DNA of 64,000 bases from Cellulomonas chitinilytica (GCF_016862675.1 NZ_BONK01000020.1:1-64000); one strand, 5' to 3'. Counted from the first letter of the stretch, positions 42,215 through 50,889 are shown. Numbers and translations are program-made. Notes: generated by a model not told the origin, from the letters alone.

Positions 42215-42961
42215 ATGGCGTCCGTCGTCGTCACGGGAGCCGCAGGGGGCGTCGGGCGCGCCGTCGCCGCGCACCTCGCGGACCGCGGTGACCACGTGGT
42301 GGTGCTCGACACGCGCCCGCCGGACGACGGTGACCCGCGGCTGTCCGTCGTGGTCGGCGACGCGGGCGACGAGGACGTGTGCCGGGCCGCCGCCCGGGTG
42401 GCCGAGGAGCACGGCGGGCTGACCGGATGGGTCAACAACGCGGCCGTGTTCGACGACGTCGAGCTGCACGTCGACCCGGCGGCGGCGTTGCGGGCCGTCA
42501 CGGCGAACCTCGCGCCCGCGCTCGTCGGGTCCGCGGTCGCCGTCAGCACGTTCCTGGCCTCGTCGACCGCCGGCGCCGTGGTCAACGTGTCGTCGCACCA
42601 GGCGCAGCGGGCCGTGCGGGGCGCCCTGCCGTACGCGACGGCGAAGGCCGCGGTCGAGGGGCTGACCCGGGCGCTCGCCGTGGACTACGGGCCGCACGGG
42701 ATCCGCGTGAACGCGGTTGCGCTGGGCTCGGTCCGCACGGCCCGGTACGACGACCTGCTGGCCTCCCTGCCGGACGACGGTCGCGCGGCGGTCGTCGACC
42801 AGATGCGGCGGCTGCACCCGCTCGGCCGCGTCGGGGAGGCGTCCGAGGTGGCGTCGGTCGTCGCGTTCCTGCTCTCGCCCGCGGCCTCGTTCGTCCACGG
42901 GGTCGTGGTGGCCGTCGACGGCGGGCGTGCCGCGCAGGGGCTGGATCCCGAGTCGGCCTGA
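42215..42961 (+). CDS. Short-chain dehydrogenase/reductase
   Basis: 248 residues, classical SDR. Nucleotide site TGAAGGVGRAV, NNAA at 74-77, catalytic Ser near 126, Tyr140 and Lys144 in the YxxxK motif (LPYATAKAAVEGL), and the C-terminal FLLSPAASFVHGVVVAVDGG. Asp32 after the second strand (VVVLDTRPP) favours NAD(H) over NADP(H). Substrate unknown. It starts nine bases after the preceding stop and is probably co-transcribed with the proline-rich membrane protein. Confidence 0.92.
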   Translation: MASVVVTGAAGGVGRAVAAHLADRGDHVVVLDTRPPDDGDPRLSVVVGDAGDEDVCRAAARVAEEHGGLTGWVNNAAVFDDVELHVDPAAALRAVTANLAPALVGSAVAVSTFLASSTAGAVVNVSSHQAQRAVRGALPYATAKAAVEGLTRALAVDYGPHGIRVNAVALGSVRTARYDDLLASLPDDGRAAVVDQMRRLHPLGRVGEASEVASVVAFLLSPAASFVHGVVVAVDGGRAAQGLDPESA

Positions 42962-43069
42962 GCGTGCTCGCCGGCCCCGCCTGCCCGTCGTCGGGGCGAC
43001 CGGCCGCCGTTCGCCCGTCGGACGCGACGCGGACCCAGTAGATTCGCCCGCGCCCGTCGCCCGGCGGGG

Positions 43070-43384
43070 GTGACGGCACGAGGAGGTGGGCCGACGGCTG
43101 CGGACCCGAGGGAAATGCGTCCGACGGACTCCGTGCCGACGACGCCCGGGCTCGTCGCGGTCTGGCTCCTCGGCCTCACCCTCGCGCTGGTCACGTGCGT
43201 GGCGTGGTTCGTGGACCTGCCGACACCCGTGCTCGTCGTGGCCGCGGTGCTGCTCGCCGCGGGGATGGTGCTGTGCGCGGTGCTGGCGTTCCGGGCCGCC
43301 CGGGCGGCCGGCCGGTCGGTGCTCAGGGTGCTGTGGTCGACGGCGGTCGCCCCGGTGCGGTTCTTCTTCGACTTCACGTTCTGA
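43070..43384 (+). CDS. Small two-helix membrane protein, start uncertain
   Basis: 104 residues from the GTG at 43070, or 89 from the ATG at 43115. Two hydrophobic helices (GLVAVWLLGLTLALVTCVAW and VLVVAAVLLAAGMVLCAVLA) and a basic C-terminal tail ending FFFDFTF. A strong AGGAGGTGG lies at 43081-43089 but has no suitable start at the right distance, leaving the start open. TAGATT at 43039 may be the -10 element. No family recognised. A 14-bp hairpin terminator follows at once. Confidence 0.65.
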   Translation: MTARGGGPTAADPREMRPTDSVPTTPGLVAVWLLGLTLALVTCVAWFVDLPTPVLVVAAVLLAAGMVLCAVLAFRAARAAGRSVLRVLWSTAVAPVRFFFDFTF

Positions 43385-43387
43385 CAG

Positions 43388-43421
43388 CGCGAGGCCCGGC
43401 CGGGTGTGGCCGGGCCTCGCG
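43388..43421. terminator. 14-bp perfect hairpin between convergent genes
   Basis: Bases 43388-43401 pair without mismatch with 43408-43421 around a GGGTGT loop. It lies just past the stop of the small membrane protein gene and 28 bases before the glycosyltransferase gene end, and can act on both strands. Confidence 0.85.
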
Positions 43422-43448
43422 TCGGAGCCGCTGCGTGGGTCGGGGCCG

Positions 43449-45557
43449 TCAGGTGTCGAGGGTGCTCGACGCGCCGCTCAGGTCGTACAGCGTGGTGCCG
43501 TCGACGGTCTGGGCGGTGAAGTTCTCCTGCACCCAGGTGCTGATCTGCGACGACGAGCCCGAGCCGCCCATGCTGCCGCCGAAGCCGCCGCCGCCGATGA
43601 ACCAGTGGATCTTGCCGTCGGCCACGAGCTGCTGGAACTCGGCCAGCGTGGGTGACGGGTCCGAGCCGTTGAAGCCGCCGATCGGCATGACCGACTCCTG
43701 CGTGGCGAGCTGGTAGCTCGCGGCGTTCTGCGAGCCGATCGCGGCCGCGACCCAGGTGTAGTCGTCGGCGTCCTCCAGCAGCAGGGCCTCGACCTCGGTG
43801 CTGACAGTGGCGCCGTCGAGCAGGCCGCCCATGCCGCCGGTGCCGCCGGTGCCGTTCTGGCCCGTGGGGGGCTGCCCGTTCTGCGTCTGGCCGCCCGGGA
43901 CCTGGCCGTTCTGCTGGGGCATCTGACCCGTCTGGCCGCCGGGGCCGCCGGGGCCGCCGGGGCCGCCGGGGCCGCCCTGACCGCCCTGACCGCGCGGGCC
44001 GCCGAAGCCGCCCGGCCCGCCCATCCCTCCGGCGACGGTCGGGCCTGCGGTGACGATCGAGCCGGTGTGCCCGGTCGACACCGTCTGGATCGTGTACGCG
44101 GCCGGTCCGGCGAGGCCGCCGACGAGGGCGAGCGCCGCTCCGGCGCGCAGCACGGACCGTCCGGCCCAGTGCCCGGCGAGCAGCAGGGCGGCCCCGCCGA
44201 TCCCGGCGACGAGCACGACCGGCCGCAGCCACGGCATCCAGTCGGCCGAGCGGCCGAGCAGCGCGAACGCCCAGGCGCAGGTCGCCACGGTGACGCCTGC
44301 GAGCACGGCCCCTGCCCAGAGCTCGGCTCGACGCGTCCACAGCCCCCAGGTTCCGATGCCGACCAACGCGGCGACGGCCGGGGCCAGCGCAACCGTGTAG
44401 TAGGCGTGGAAGATGCCGGCCATGAACGAGAACGTCAGCCCGGTGACCAGCAGCCAGGACAGCCAGACGACGATCTCCGCGCGCCCGCCGTCGGTCCGCG
44501 GGAAGCGCCGACGCAGCCAGAACGCCACGGCGCCGAGCACGAGGGCGGCGGGGATCAGCCACGCGATCTGGCCGCCGATCTCCGACCCGAACAGCCGTGT
44601 CAGGCCCGTCGCACCCCACTGCGCGCCGCCGCCGGCGCCGCCGCCTCCGCCGCCGACCGAGCCCGTCTCGTCACCGGTGAGCCGGCCGAGGCCGTTGTAC
44701 CCGAACGTCAGCTCGAGGAAGGAGTTGTCCTGCGACCCACCGACGTACGGGCGGGCCGAGGCGGGCACGAGCTCGACGAGCGCGACCCACCACCCGCCGG
44801 CGACGACCATCGCGACGACGGCGAGGAGACCGTCGCGGAGGCGACGACCGAGCGAGACGGGCGCGGCCCAGAGGAACGCGAGCGCGAGGCCCGGCAGCAC
44901 GAGGAACGCCTGCAGCTGCTTGGTCAGGAACGCGAGACCGACGAGCACGCCGGCGAGCAGCATCCACCGGGTGGTCCGCGGACCCTCGACGGCCCGCATC
45001 GTCGCCCAGACCGCGCCGACCAGCAGCAGCACCAGGAGGGCGTCCGGGTTGTTGAACCGGAACATCAGCGCCGCGACGGGTGTCAGCGCGAACACCACAC
45101 CCGTCAGGAGCGCGGCCGGTGCGGAGAAGCGTCGCCGGACGCTCGACCAGAGCAGGCCGACCGTCGCGACCCCCATCAGCGCCTGCGGTACGAGGATCGA
45201 CCACGACGACAGCCCGAACACCCGCACGGACAACGCCATGACCCACAGGGACGCGGGCGGCTTGTCCACTGTGATCGACGCGGCCGCGTCGGACGCGCCG
45301 TACAGGAACGCCTTCCACGACTGGGAGCCCGCCTGGGCCGCGGCCGAGTAGAACGAGTTGGCGTACCCGGAGGACGAGAGGTCCCAGAGGTAGAGGAGCG
45401 CGGTGCCGAGCAGCAGGGCGACGAGCGCGGGCCGCTCCCAGCGGGTTCGCGCCGCGGGGTCGGTGAGGGCGGCGGGTGCCGGTGTCGGCGGGTGCTCGAC
45501 GGGTCCGTCGGGCGGGAGGTCGGCGAGGCCGGTCGGGGGTGTCGTCGTGGTGGTCAT
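43449..45557 (-). CDS. GT39-family membrane glycosyltransferase (YkcB-like) with Gly-rich insert
   Basis: 702 residues. ArnT/PMT-like GT-C enzyme using a polyprenyl-linked sugar. Early residues include LYLWDLSSSGYANSFYSAAAQ with the catalytic-type acidic/aromatic loop and SITVDKPPASLWVMALSVRV, followed by some 10-12 membrane helices up to about residue 490. A Gly/Pro/Gln-rich stretch with GGPGGPGGPGG repeats (about 500-570) then leads to an extracellular domain (YTWVAAAIGSQNAASYQLAT, IHWFIGGGGFGG). This architecture is the YkcB type. The upstream GT2-GtrA gene (ATGA overlap) is the usual partner, probably making or moving the lipid-linked sugar. Confidence 0.92.
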   Translation of the reverse strand: MTTTTTPPTGLADLPPDGPVEHPPTPAPAALTDPAARTRWERPALVALLLGTALLYLWDLSSSGYANSFYSAAAQAGSQSWKAFLYGASDAAASITVDKPPASLWVMALSVRVFGLSSWSILVPQALMGVATVGLLWSSVRRRFSAPAALLTGVVFALTPVAALMFRFNNPDALLVLLLVGAVWATMRAVEGPRTTRWMLLAGVLVGLAFLTKQLQAFLVLPGLALAFLWAAPVSLGRRLRDGLLAVVAMVVAGGWWVALVELVPASARPYVGGSQDNSFLELTFGYNGLGRLTGDETGSVGGGGGGAGGGAQWGATGLTRLFGSEIGGQIAWLIPAALVLGAVAFWLRRRFPRTDGGRAEIVVWLSWLLVTGLTFSFMAGIFHAYYTVALAPAVAALVGIGTWGLWTRRAELWAGAVLAGVTVATCAWAFALLGRSADWMPWLRPVVLVAGIGGAALLLAGHWAGRSVLRAGAALALVGGLAGPAAYTIQTVSTGHTGSIVTAGPTVAGGMGGPGGFGGPRGQGGQGGPGGPGGPGGPGGQTGQMPQQNGQVPGGQTQNGQPPTGQNGTGGTGGMGGLLDGATVSTEVEALLLEDADDYTWVAAAIGSQNAASYQLATQESVMPIGGFNGSDPSPTLAEFQQLVADGKIHWFIGGGGFGGSMGGSGSSSQISTWVQENFTAQTVDGTTLYDLSGASSTLDT
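43934..43978 (-). repeat. 9-bp tandem repeat encoding Gly-Pro-Gly units
   Basis: Four perfect copies of GGCCGCCGG (plus-strand view) and one degenerate copy encode a collagen-like GGPGGPGGPGG stretch in the GT39 protein. Replication slippage would make this segment variable between strains. Confidence 0.8.
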
Positions 45558-46945
45558 CGGAGGGTCCCTTCGGAGGGTGCCGTCGTGTCGGCGGCGGCAG
45601 GAGCCGGTACGGCGCGGAGGGCGGTGGGGGCCGTCGCGGCGCGCAGGGCGGCGGGAGTCGTGCCCGCCGGGGTGGCACGGTCGTGCTGGCGGAACACCCA
45701 GGTGCGCAGCAGGACGAACCGCAGGACGGTCGCCGCGAGGTTGGCGGCGACGAGCACGACGAGCTCGGCGGTCCGCGGCGCGGCCGGCGCGACGGCGTGC
45801 AGTGCGGCGAGCGACCCCGCCGTGAGGGCCCAGGCGAGAGCGAACACGGCGAGGCCCTGCCCCTGGTGCCGGACGGCGCGCGACCGGCCACGGACCCCGA
45901 ACGTCAGGCGCCGGTTCGCCGCCGTGTTGGCGACCGCGGTGAGCAGGAGCGCGGTGACGTTGGCGGACTGCGGCCCGATCGGACCCGCGAGCAGCAGGTA
46001 CAGCACCGCGTACGCGACCGTCGAGAGCACGCCGACGACCGCGAACCGCACGAGCTGCCGGAGCAGGAGGCCCCCGCCGGTGACGGCCGTCGACGACCGG
46101 GCGTCCCCGACGAGCGGCAGGTGCTCGCGCACGGAGGCGAGCGGGAGCCGTCCGGCGGCCAGGTCACGGCCGACCCGGACGATCCCGCGGAGGTCCGCCT
46201 TCGCCGTCGCGAGGACGTCGACCCGGGAGTCGGGGTCGTCGACCCAGTCGACGGGCACCTCGTGGATCCGCAGCCCCGCCTTCTCGGCGAGCACCAGCAG
46301 CTCGGTGTCGAAGAACCACCCGTTGTCCGCGACGAGCGGCAGCAGCCACTGCGCGGCGTCGGAGCGGATGGCCTTGAACCCGCACTGCGCGTCGGAGAAC
46401 CGGGTGGCGAGCGTGCCGCGCAGCAGCAGGTTGTAGCACCGCGAGATCACCTCCCTGCGTGGGCCGCGCACCACGCGGGAGGTGCGGCTGAGCCGCGTGC
46501 CGATCGCGAGGTGCGAGTGGCCGGACACCAGGGGGGCGACCAGCGGGAGCAGCGCGGACAGGTCCGTCGACAGGTCGACGTCCATGTAGGCGAGCACCTG
46601 CGCGTCGGAGCCGAGCCAGGCGGTGTGCAGCGCGCGCCCCCGGCCCTTCGCGTCGAGGTGGACGACGCTGACGCCGTCGAGCTCGTCGGCCAGCCGGCGG
46701 GCGATGTCGAGGGTGCGGTCGTCGGACGCGTTGTCCGCGATCGTCAGACGGGCCGGATAGGGGAACTCGGTGTCGAGGAAGTGGCGGGCGGCGCGGACGG
46801 CCCGCTCGAGACCGGCCTCCTCGTCGTAGACGGGGATGACGAGGTCCAGCACGGGGCCGGGCGTCGGGTCACCGGTGCGGAGGGTCGACGGCTGCGGGTG
46901 GGTCGTCCGCCCGGGCTGCGGGTCGCGGGTCGTCGTGGTGTCCAT
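45554..46945 (-). CDS. Bifunctional GT2 glycosyltransferase/GtrA membrane protein
   Basis: 463 residues. Residues 30-270 are a GT-A fold dolichyl-phosphate-mannose/glucose synthase-like domain (LDLVIPVYDEEAGLERAVRA, LTIADNASDDRTLDIARRLA, metal-binding YMDVDLSTDL). Residues about 295-430 are a GtrA-type four-helix membrane domain (LVRFAVVGVLSTVAYAVLYL) that usually flips the lipid-linked sugar. The fusion couples making and moving polyprenyl-phosphate sugar for the GT39 enzyme encoded next. The C-terminal 30 residues are Ala/Pro/Thr-rich. The genes overlap by four bases. Confidence 0.93.
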   Translation of the reverse strand: MDTTTTRDPQPGRTTHPQPSTLRTGDPTPGPVLDLVIPVYDEEAGLERAVRAARHFLDTEFPYPARLTIADNASDDRTLDIARRLADELDGVSVVHLDAKGRGRALHTAWLGSDAQVLAYMDVDLSTDLSALLPLVAPLVSGHSHLAIGTRLSRTSRVVRGPRREVISRCYNLLLRGTLATRFSDAQCGFKAIRSDAAQWLLPLVADNGWFFDTELLVLAEKAGLRIHEVPVDWVDDPDSRVDVLATAKADLRGIVRVGRDLAAGRLPLASVREHLPLVGDARSSTAVTGGGLLLRQLVRFAVVGVLSTVAYAVLYLLLAGPIGPQSANVTALLLTAVANTAANRRLTFGVRGRSRAVRHQGQGLAVFALAWALTAGSLAALHAVAPAAPRTAELVVLVAANLAATVLRFVLLRTWVFRQHDRATPAGTTPAALRAATAPTALRAVPAPAAADTTAPSEGTLR

Positions 46946-47023
46946 GCCTCGACGATGTGCTGCGCGCCTCGCTGCCCTCTGGGGGTGGGCTGTGCCCGGT
47001 CTGTGAGGTCGGGCCCCGGGAGG

Positions 47024-47058
47024 CGGACGGCACCGCGCCGGGCGAGCGGTGCCGTCCG
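47024..47058. terminator. 13-bp perfect hairpin terminator
   Basis: CGGACGGCACCGC (47024-47036) pairs with 47046-47058 around a nine-base loop, five bases beyond the stop codon of the SRPBCC gene on the minus strand. Confidence 0.8.
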
Positions 47059-47063
47059 TGGGG

Positions 47064-47519
47064 TCAGGCCCGGACGAGGAACGCCTCGATGCGGTCGAGC
47101 GCCCCGACCCAGACCTTCTGCGTGAAGAAGTCGCGCACCTCGACCGCGGGGAACCCGCTCTGCACGATCGTCATGAGCGTCCCGTCTCCCTGCGCCTCGA
47201 ACGTGATGTCGACCCGCGTCGTCATGGTGAGACCGTCGGGGCTGCTGCCGGTGGACTCGGTGACGAGGCGGCGGGGCCGCTCGATGACGAGGAACGTCTG
47301 CTCCTCACGGAAGAGGGTGTCGCGGTCCGGCCCCCACACGGCGACCTGCTTGCCGCCGACCCGCAGGTCGACCTCGATCTCCACGATCCCCGGCGACGCG
47401 TCGAGGATGGAGAACCAGATCTTCTGCTTCTCGGCGTCGGTGTAGGCGTCGAACACCTGCTCCGGGGTGGCGGGCAGCACCCGCGTCATGCGCATCTCGA
47501 GCGTGTCGGTGGTGGTCAT
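47064..47519 (-). CDS. SRPBCC/AHSA1-family protein
   Basis: 151 residues with the START-like helix-grip fold: RVLPATPEQVFDAYTDAEKQ, WFSILDASPGIVEIEVDLRV, FREEQTFLVIERPRRLV and a C-terminal helix. Such proteins bind hydrophobic ligands in a deep cavity. The ATG at 47519 overlaps the ArsR stop (ATGA), so regulator and binding protein are made together; this ArsR plus AHSA1 pair is a frequent bacterial module of unknown ligand. The operon ends at the hairpin 47024-47058. Confidence 0.9.
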   Translation of the reverse strand: MTTTDTLEMRMTRVLPATPEQVFDAYTDAEKQKIWFSILDASPGIVEIEVDLRVGGKQVAVWGPDRDTLFREEQTFLVIERPRRLVTESTGSSPDGLTMTTRVDITFEAQGDGTLMTIVQSGFPAVEVRDFFTQKVWVGALDRIEAFLVRA

Positions 47520-47851
47520 TCGTCCGTGCCTCTCTGCAGGGTGAAGTAGGCGTCGAGACCGTCGAGCCGACGCTCCCAGAGCCGCTGGTAGAAGGAGATC
47601 CAGGCCATCGCGTCGTCCAGCCGCTCCTCGCCGAGCCGGCACTGCCGTGACCGGCCGACCTTCTCGGTGACGACGAGCCCGGCGTCCTCGAGGACCTGCA
47701 CGTGCTTCTTCATGCCGGTGAGGGTCATCGCGTGCGGCGCGGCGAGCTCGCCGATGGTCGCGGGGCCCTGCCCGAGCCGTGCGAGGACGTCGCGCCGGGT
47801 CGCGTCTGCGAGTGCGGAGTAGATCCGGTCGAGCGCCTCATGCTGAACCAT
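47516..47851 (-). CDS. ArsR-family winged-helix regulator
   Basis: 111 residues from the leaderless ATG at 47851. Winged helix: ALADATRRDVLARLGQGPAT, ELAAPHAMTLTGMKKHVQVL (recognition helix), then a wing DAGLVVTEKVGRSRQCRL. The two Cys-metal motifs of classical ArsR are absent, so it senses something other than metal. An upstream ATG at 47863 would lie before the expected transcript start. Two identical operators (47844-47859 and 47871-47886) cover the start and the -35 box, a clear picture of negative autoregulation of the arsR-SRPBCC operon. Confidence 0.92.
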   Translation of the reverse strand: MVQHEALDRIYSALADATRRDVLARLGQGPATIGELAAPHAMTLTGMKKHVQVLEDAGLVVTEKVGRSRQCRLGEERLDDAMAWISFYQRLWERRLDGLDAYFTLQRGTDE

Positions 47852-47859
47852 GTGGTTCA
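47844..47859. promoter_or_regulatory. Operator 1 TGAACC-N4-GGTTCA
   Basis: A 16-bp dyad with perfect 6-bp arms covering the arsR start codon and predicted transcription start. Same arms as operator 2. Confidence 0.8.
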
Positions 47860-47887
47860 CCATACAACACTGAACCGGAAGGTTCAA
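47859..47887 (-). promoter_or_regulatory. Leaderless arsR promoter
   Basis: -35 TTGAAC (47887-47882), a 17-base spacer, and -10 TATGGT (47864-47859); the ATG at 47851 follows seven bases later. Operator 2 includes the -35 box and operator 1 the start point. Confidence 0.75.
47871..47886. promoter_or_regulatory. Operator 2 TGAACC-N4-GGTTCA
   Basis: The second 16-bp dyad has the same arms and lies 27 bases from the first, overlapping the -35 element. The spacing is not a whole number of helical turns, so the two sites face different sides of the DNA. Confidence 0.8.
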
Positions 47888-47960
47888 TGATTCGCGCCGG
47901 GCGACGTCGTCGGTACCGGGCGTCGGTCGAGCTGCCAGGCCGCCACCAGTGCGGGCGGGC

Positions 47961-48338
47961 TCAGGCGTCGATGACCGACAGGACGTTGCCCGCCGGGTCG
48001 GTGAACCAGGCGATCAGCGGGCCGCCACCGCGGAACACGAAGTCGTCGTCCGTCTGCACCGGTGTGCCCTCGTACCTCTCGAACTCGACGCCCCGGCTCC
48101 GCAGCTCGGCGACGGCCGCCGGCACGTCGGTCACGGGGAAGTTGAGGATCGTGAACGACGCCGGCGTGTGGGCCTCGCCCTTGGGGTACACGATCACGTC
48201 CCGCCCGCCGGCCAGGTGCAGCGTGAGGATGTCGTTCGACTCGGTCACGTCGAGACCGAGGACGTCGCCGTAGAACCGCTGCGCAGCCGGGATGTCGTCG
48301 ACGGAGAACCCGCTGAACGCGTTGCTGAGGTCGAGCAT
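47961..48338 (-). CDS. VOC-family (glyoxalase/bleomycin-resistance-like) protein
   Basis: 125 residues. Paired beta-alpha-beta modules start FSGFSVDDIPAAQRFYGDVL and NFPVTDVPAAVAELRSRGVE; the end AWFTDPAGNVLSVI carries the conserved DPxGN turn, while the usual metal-ligand Glu after it is replaced by Val-Leu, so metal binding is doubtful. AAGGAGCGGGAC precedes the ATG. It stands alone between the ArsR module and the two-component system. Confidence 0.9.
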   Translation of the reverse strand: MLDLSNAFSGFSVDDIPAAQRFYGDVLGLDVTESNDILTLHLAGGRDVIVYPKGEAHTPASFTILNFPVTDVPAAVAELRSRGVEFERYEGTPVQTDDDFVFRGGGPLIAWFTDPAGNVLSVIDA

Positions 48339-48434
48339 GTCCCGCTCCTTCGTCGTCGCCCGTCGTCCCAGGGTGGACCGGCCGGGGCGATCAGGCGATC
48401 CGGGCCGACGGCGCGCAGAACCCGAGGGCGACGG

Positions 48435-50072
48435 TCAGGCGCGGACCGGCTCGGGCTCGACGAGCGGGACCGGCGCAGCGGCGGGTGCCGTGCCTGCGGC
48501 GGGAGCCGGGCGGCCCGCCGAGGCGTGCGGGAGGCGCACGGTGAACGTCGTGCCGGTCGCGTCGCCGGTCGCGCAGTCGACGTCCAGCGTGCCGCCGTGC
48601 GCGCTGACGACCGCGTGCGCGATGGCGAGGCCGAGCCCGGTCGACCCGCCGTTGCGCGTCCGGGACGCCTCGCCGCGGGCGAACCGGTCGAACACGCGCG
48701 ACCGCAGCTCGGGTGGGATCCCGGGCCCGTCGTCCGCGACCTGCACGACCACGGACCCGGCGGAGCGCCGGACGCGCACGGTGACGGTCGTGCCGGCCGG
48801 GGTGTGCACGCGGGCGTTGGACACGAGGTTGGTGAGGACCTGCCGGAGGCGGTCCTCGTCGCCGGTGACGAGCAGCTCGGCGTCGTCGTCGGTCACGGGC
48901 ACGTCGAGGCGCCACACGTGGTCGGGTCCGGCGGCGTGCGCGTCGGTGACGGCGTCGACGGCGAGCACGGCCACGTCGACGTCGTCGGTGGCGAGCGGCC
49001 GGCCGGCGTCGAGGCGGGCGAGCAGCAGCATGTCCTCGACGAGCCCGGTCATGCGCTCGGACTCGGACTCGACGCGGCCCATGGCCTGCAGGGCGCCGGC
49101 GGGCACCTCGTCGGGGAGGCGGCGGACGAGCTCGGCGTACCCGCGGATCGACGCGAGCGGGGTGCGCAGCTCGTGGGAGGCGTCGGCGACGAACTGGCGG
49201 ACCTGCGACTCGGACTCGTGCCGGGCGGCGAGGGCGGACTCCACGTGCCGCAGCAGCCGGTTGAGCGCGGCGCCGACCTGGCCGACCTCGGTCGCGGGGT
49301 CGGTGTCGCGTGCGGCGACCCGGTCGGCGAGGACGACCTCGCCGCGGTCGAGGGGCAGCTCGGAGACGCGGGTGGCGGTCGCGGCGACCCGGTCGAGGGG
49401 CCGCAGCTCGCGCCGGACCAGGAGCAGGCCGATCGCCGCGGCGGCGAGCAGCGCGAACATCGCGACGAGCGCCTCGACGACGACGTACTGGGTGACGGTG
49501 CTGGTCACGGCGTCGGTCGGGAGGGCGGTCGCGACGACGGCCCCCTCGGCGGTCTCGACCGCGACGGCCCGGTAGTCGCCGAGCCCGTCGAGGTCGACGT
49601 CGCGGGGGAGGCCGTCGTGCGGGAGGTCGAGCATCGTCGACGTGGCGGCGCTGCTGAGCGGCTGCGTCTGCCCGTCGTCGTCGAGGTAGCTGGCCAGGGT
49701 GGACGACCCGTCGGGCGGCGCGAAGACGCTGACGGTGCCGGTCGGCTGGCCGAGCATGCGGGCCCCCGGCGGCAGCCCCGGAGGGAGCGCCTCCCGCGTC
49801 ACGGTCCCACCGTCGGTCGTCGTGAGGCCCTGCGGCGCGGCCCGGTTGGGGTCGGCGCGCTCGGCGCGCATGTTGGCGGCCGTGAGCTGCTGGTCGATCT
49901 GCGAGACGAGCGACCCGCGCAGCGCGAGCGTCGTCACGGTCCCCATCGCGAGGGCGACGGCGGCGACGAGGGACACGAGGACGACGACGAGCCGCCGACG
50001 CAGTGTCCACTGGCTGCGTCGGCGGCTCGCGGTGGCCGGCCGGGGGGTGGCCGGGCGGGGGGTGGTCATCAC
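48435..50072 (-). CDS. Membrane sensor histidine kinase (TcrY/TrcS-like)
   Basis: 545 residues. Membrane helices at about 28-50 and 198-218 enclose an extracellular sensor of roughly 145 residues; a HAMP linker follows (LRPLDRVAATATRVSELPL). The phospho-acceptor His300 lies in VADASHELRTPLASIRGYAE; the ATPase has N box LTNLVSNARVHTP, DDGPGIPPEL and GGSTGLGLAI. A Pro/Ala tail ends the protein. It is co-transcribed with the OmpR-type regulator (ATGA overlap). The architecture matches mycobacterial TcrY/TrcS; the signal is unknown. Confidence 0.94.
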   Translation of the reverse strand: MMTTPRPATPRPATASRRRSQWTLRRRLVVVLVSLVAAVALAMGTVTTLALRGSLVSQIDQQLTAANMRAERADPNRAAPQGLTTTDGGTVTREALPPGLPPGARMLGQPTGTVSVFAPPDGSSTLASYLDDDGQTQPLSSAATSTMLDLPHDGLPRDVDLDGLGDYRAVAVETAEGAVVATALPTDAVTSTVTQYVVVEALVAMFALLAAAAIGLLLVRRELRPLDRVAATATRVSELPLDRGEVVLADRVAARDTDPATEVGQVGAALNRLLRHVESALAARHESESQVRQFVADASHELRTPLASIRGYAELVRRLPDEVPAGALQAMGRVESESERMTGLVEDMLLLARLDAGRPLATDDVDVAVLAVDAVTDAHAAGPDHVWRLDVPVTDDDAELLVTGDEDRLRQVLTNLVSNARVHTPAGTTVTVRVRRSAGSVVVQVADDGPGIPPELRSRVFDRFARGEASRTRNGGSTGLGLAIAHAVVSAHGGTLDVDCATGDATGTTFTVRLPHASAGRPAPAAGTAPAAAPVPLVEPEPVRA

Positions 50073-50803
50073 GCCGGCTTGAGCACGTACCCGACGCCCC
50101 GGAGCGTGTGCAGCATGGGCGTGCGGCCCTTGTCGATCTTGCGGCGCAGGTACGACACGTACAGCTCGACGATGTTCGCCTGCCCGCCGAAGTCGTACTG
50201 CCAGACCCGGTCGAGGATCTGCGCCTTGGACAGCACGCGCTTGGGGTTGCGCATGAAGTAGCGCAGGAGCTCGAACTCGGTGGCGGTGAGGTGGATGTCG
50301 TCGCCGCCGCGGGACACCTCGTGGCTGTCCTCGTCCATGCGCAGGTCGCCGACGGTGAGGACGGCCTCGTCGCGGGCGGACACGGCGCCGGTGCGGCGGA
50401 GCAGGGCGCGCAGGCGGGCGACGACCTCTTCGAGGCTGAACGGCTTGGTGACGTAGTCGTCGCCGCCGGCGGTGAGGCCGGCGATGCGGTCCTCGACGGC
50501 GTCCTTGGCGGTGAGGAACAGGATCGGGACGTCCGGGTGGGTGGCGCGGACGCGGTGCAGCACCTCGAGGCCGGTGAGGTCGGGGAGCATGACGTCGAGG
50601 ACGATGACGTCCGGGTCGACGGCGCGGACCTGCCGGAGGGCGGCGTGGCCGGTGAGCGCGTGCTCGACCTTCCAGCCTTCGTACCGCAGCGCGGTGGAGA
50701 GCAGCTCGGCGAGGGTCGGCTCGTCGTCGACCACCAGTGCTCGCACGGGGGAGCCGTCGGCGCGCGTGATCGCGTGGGGGCGGCGGAGCGTCGTCGTCGT
50801 CAT
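50069..50803 (-). CDS. OmpR-family response regulator
   Basis: 244 residues. Receiver with VVDDEPT, phospho-acceptor Asp70 in VIVLDVMLPDLTG, the Thr in FLTAKD and the Lys in YVTKPFSLEE. The C-terminal winged helix contains HLTATEFELLRYFMRNPKRV and ELYVSYLRRKIDKG, ending in the family-typical TLRGVGYVLKPA. It precedes and overlaps its kinase gene. An 18-residue N-terminal extension before the receiver is similar to TcrX/TrcR-like regulators. Confidence 0.95.
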   Translation of the reverse strand: MTTTTLRRPHAITRADGSPVRALVVDDEPTLAELLSTALRYEGWKVEHALTGHAALRQVRAVDPDVIVLDVMLPDLTGLEVLHRVRATHPDVPILFLTAKDAVEDRIAGLTAGGDDYVTKPFSLEEVVARLRALLRRTGAVSARDEAVLTVGDLRMDEDSHEVSRGGDDIHLTATEFELLRYFMRNPKRVLSKAQILDRVWQYDFGGQANIVELYVSYLRRKIDKGRTPMLHTLRGVGYVLKPA

Positions 50804-50889
50804 GGCACCCAGCGTCGTCAAGGAGGCTGGGCTGAGCCTGAACCGTTCCTGGGAATCTCCTGAGGATCGGCGAGGGGTCAGGCGAGAGG

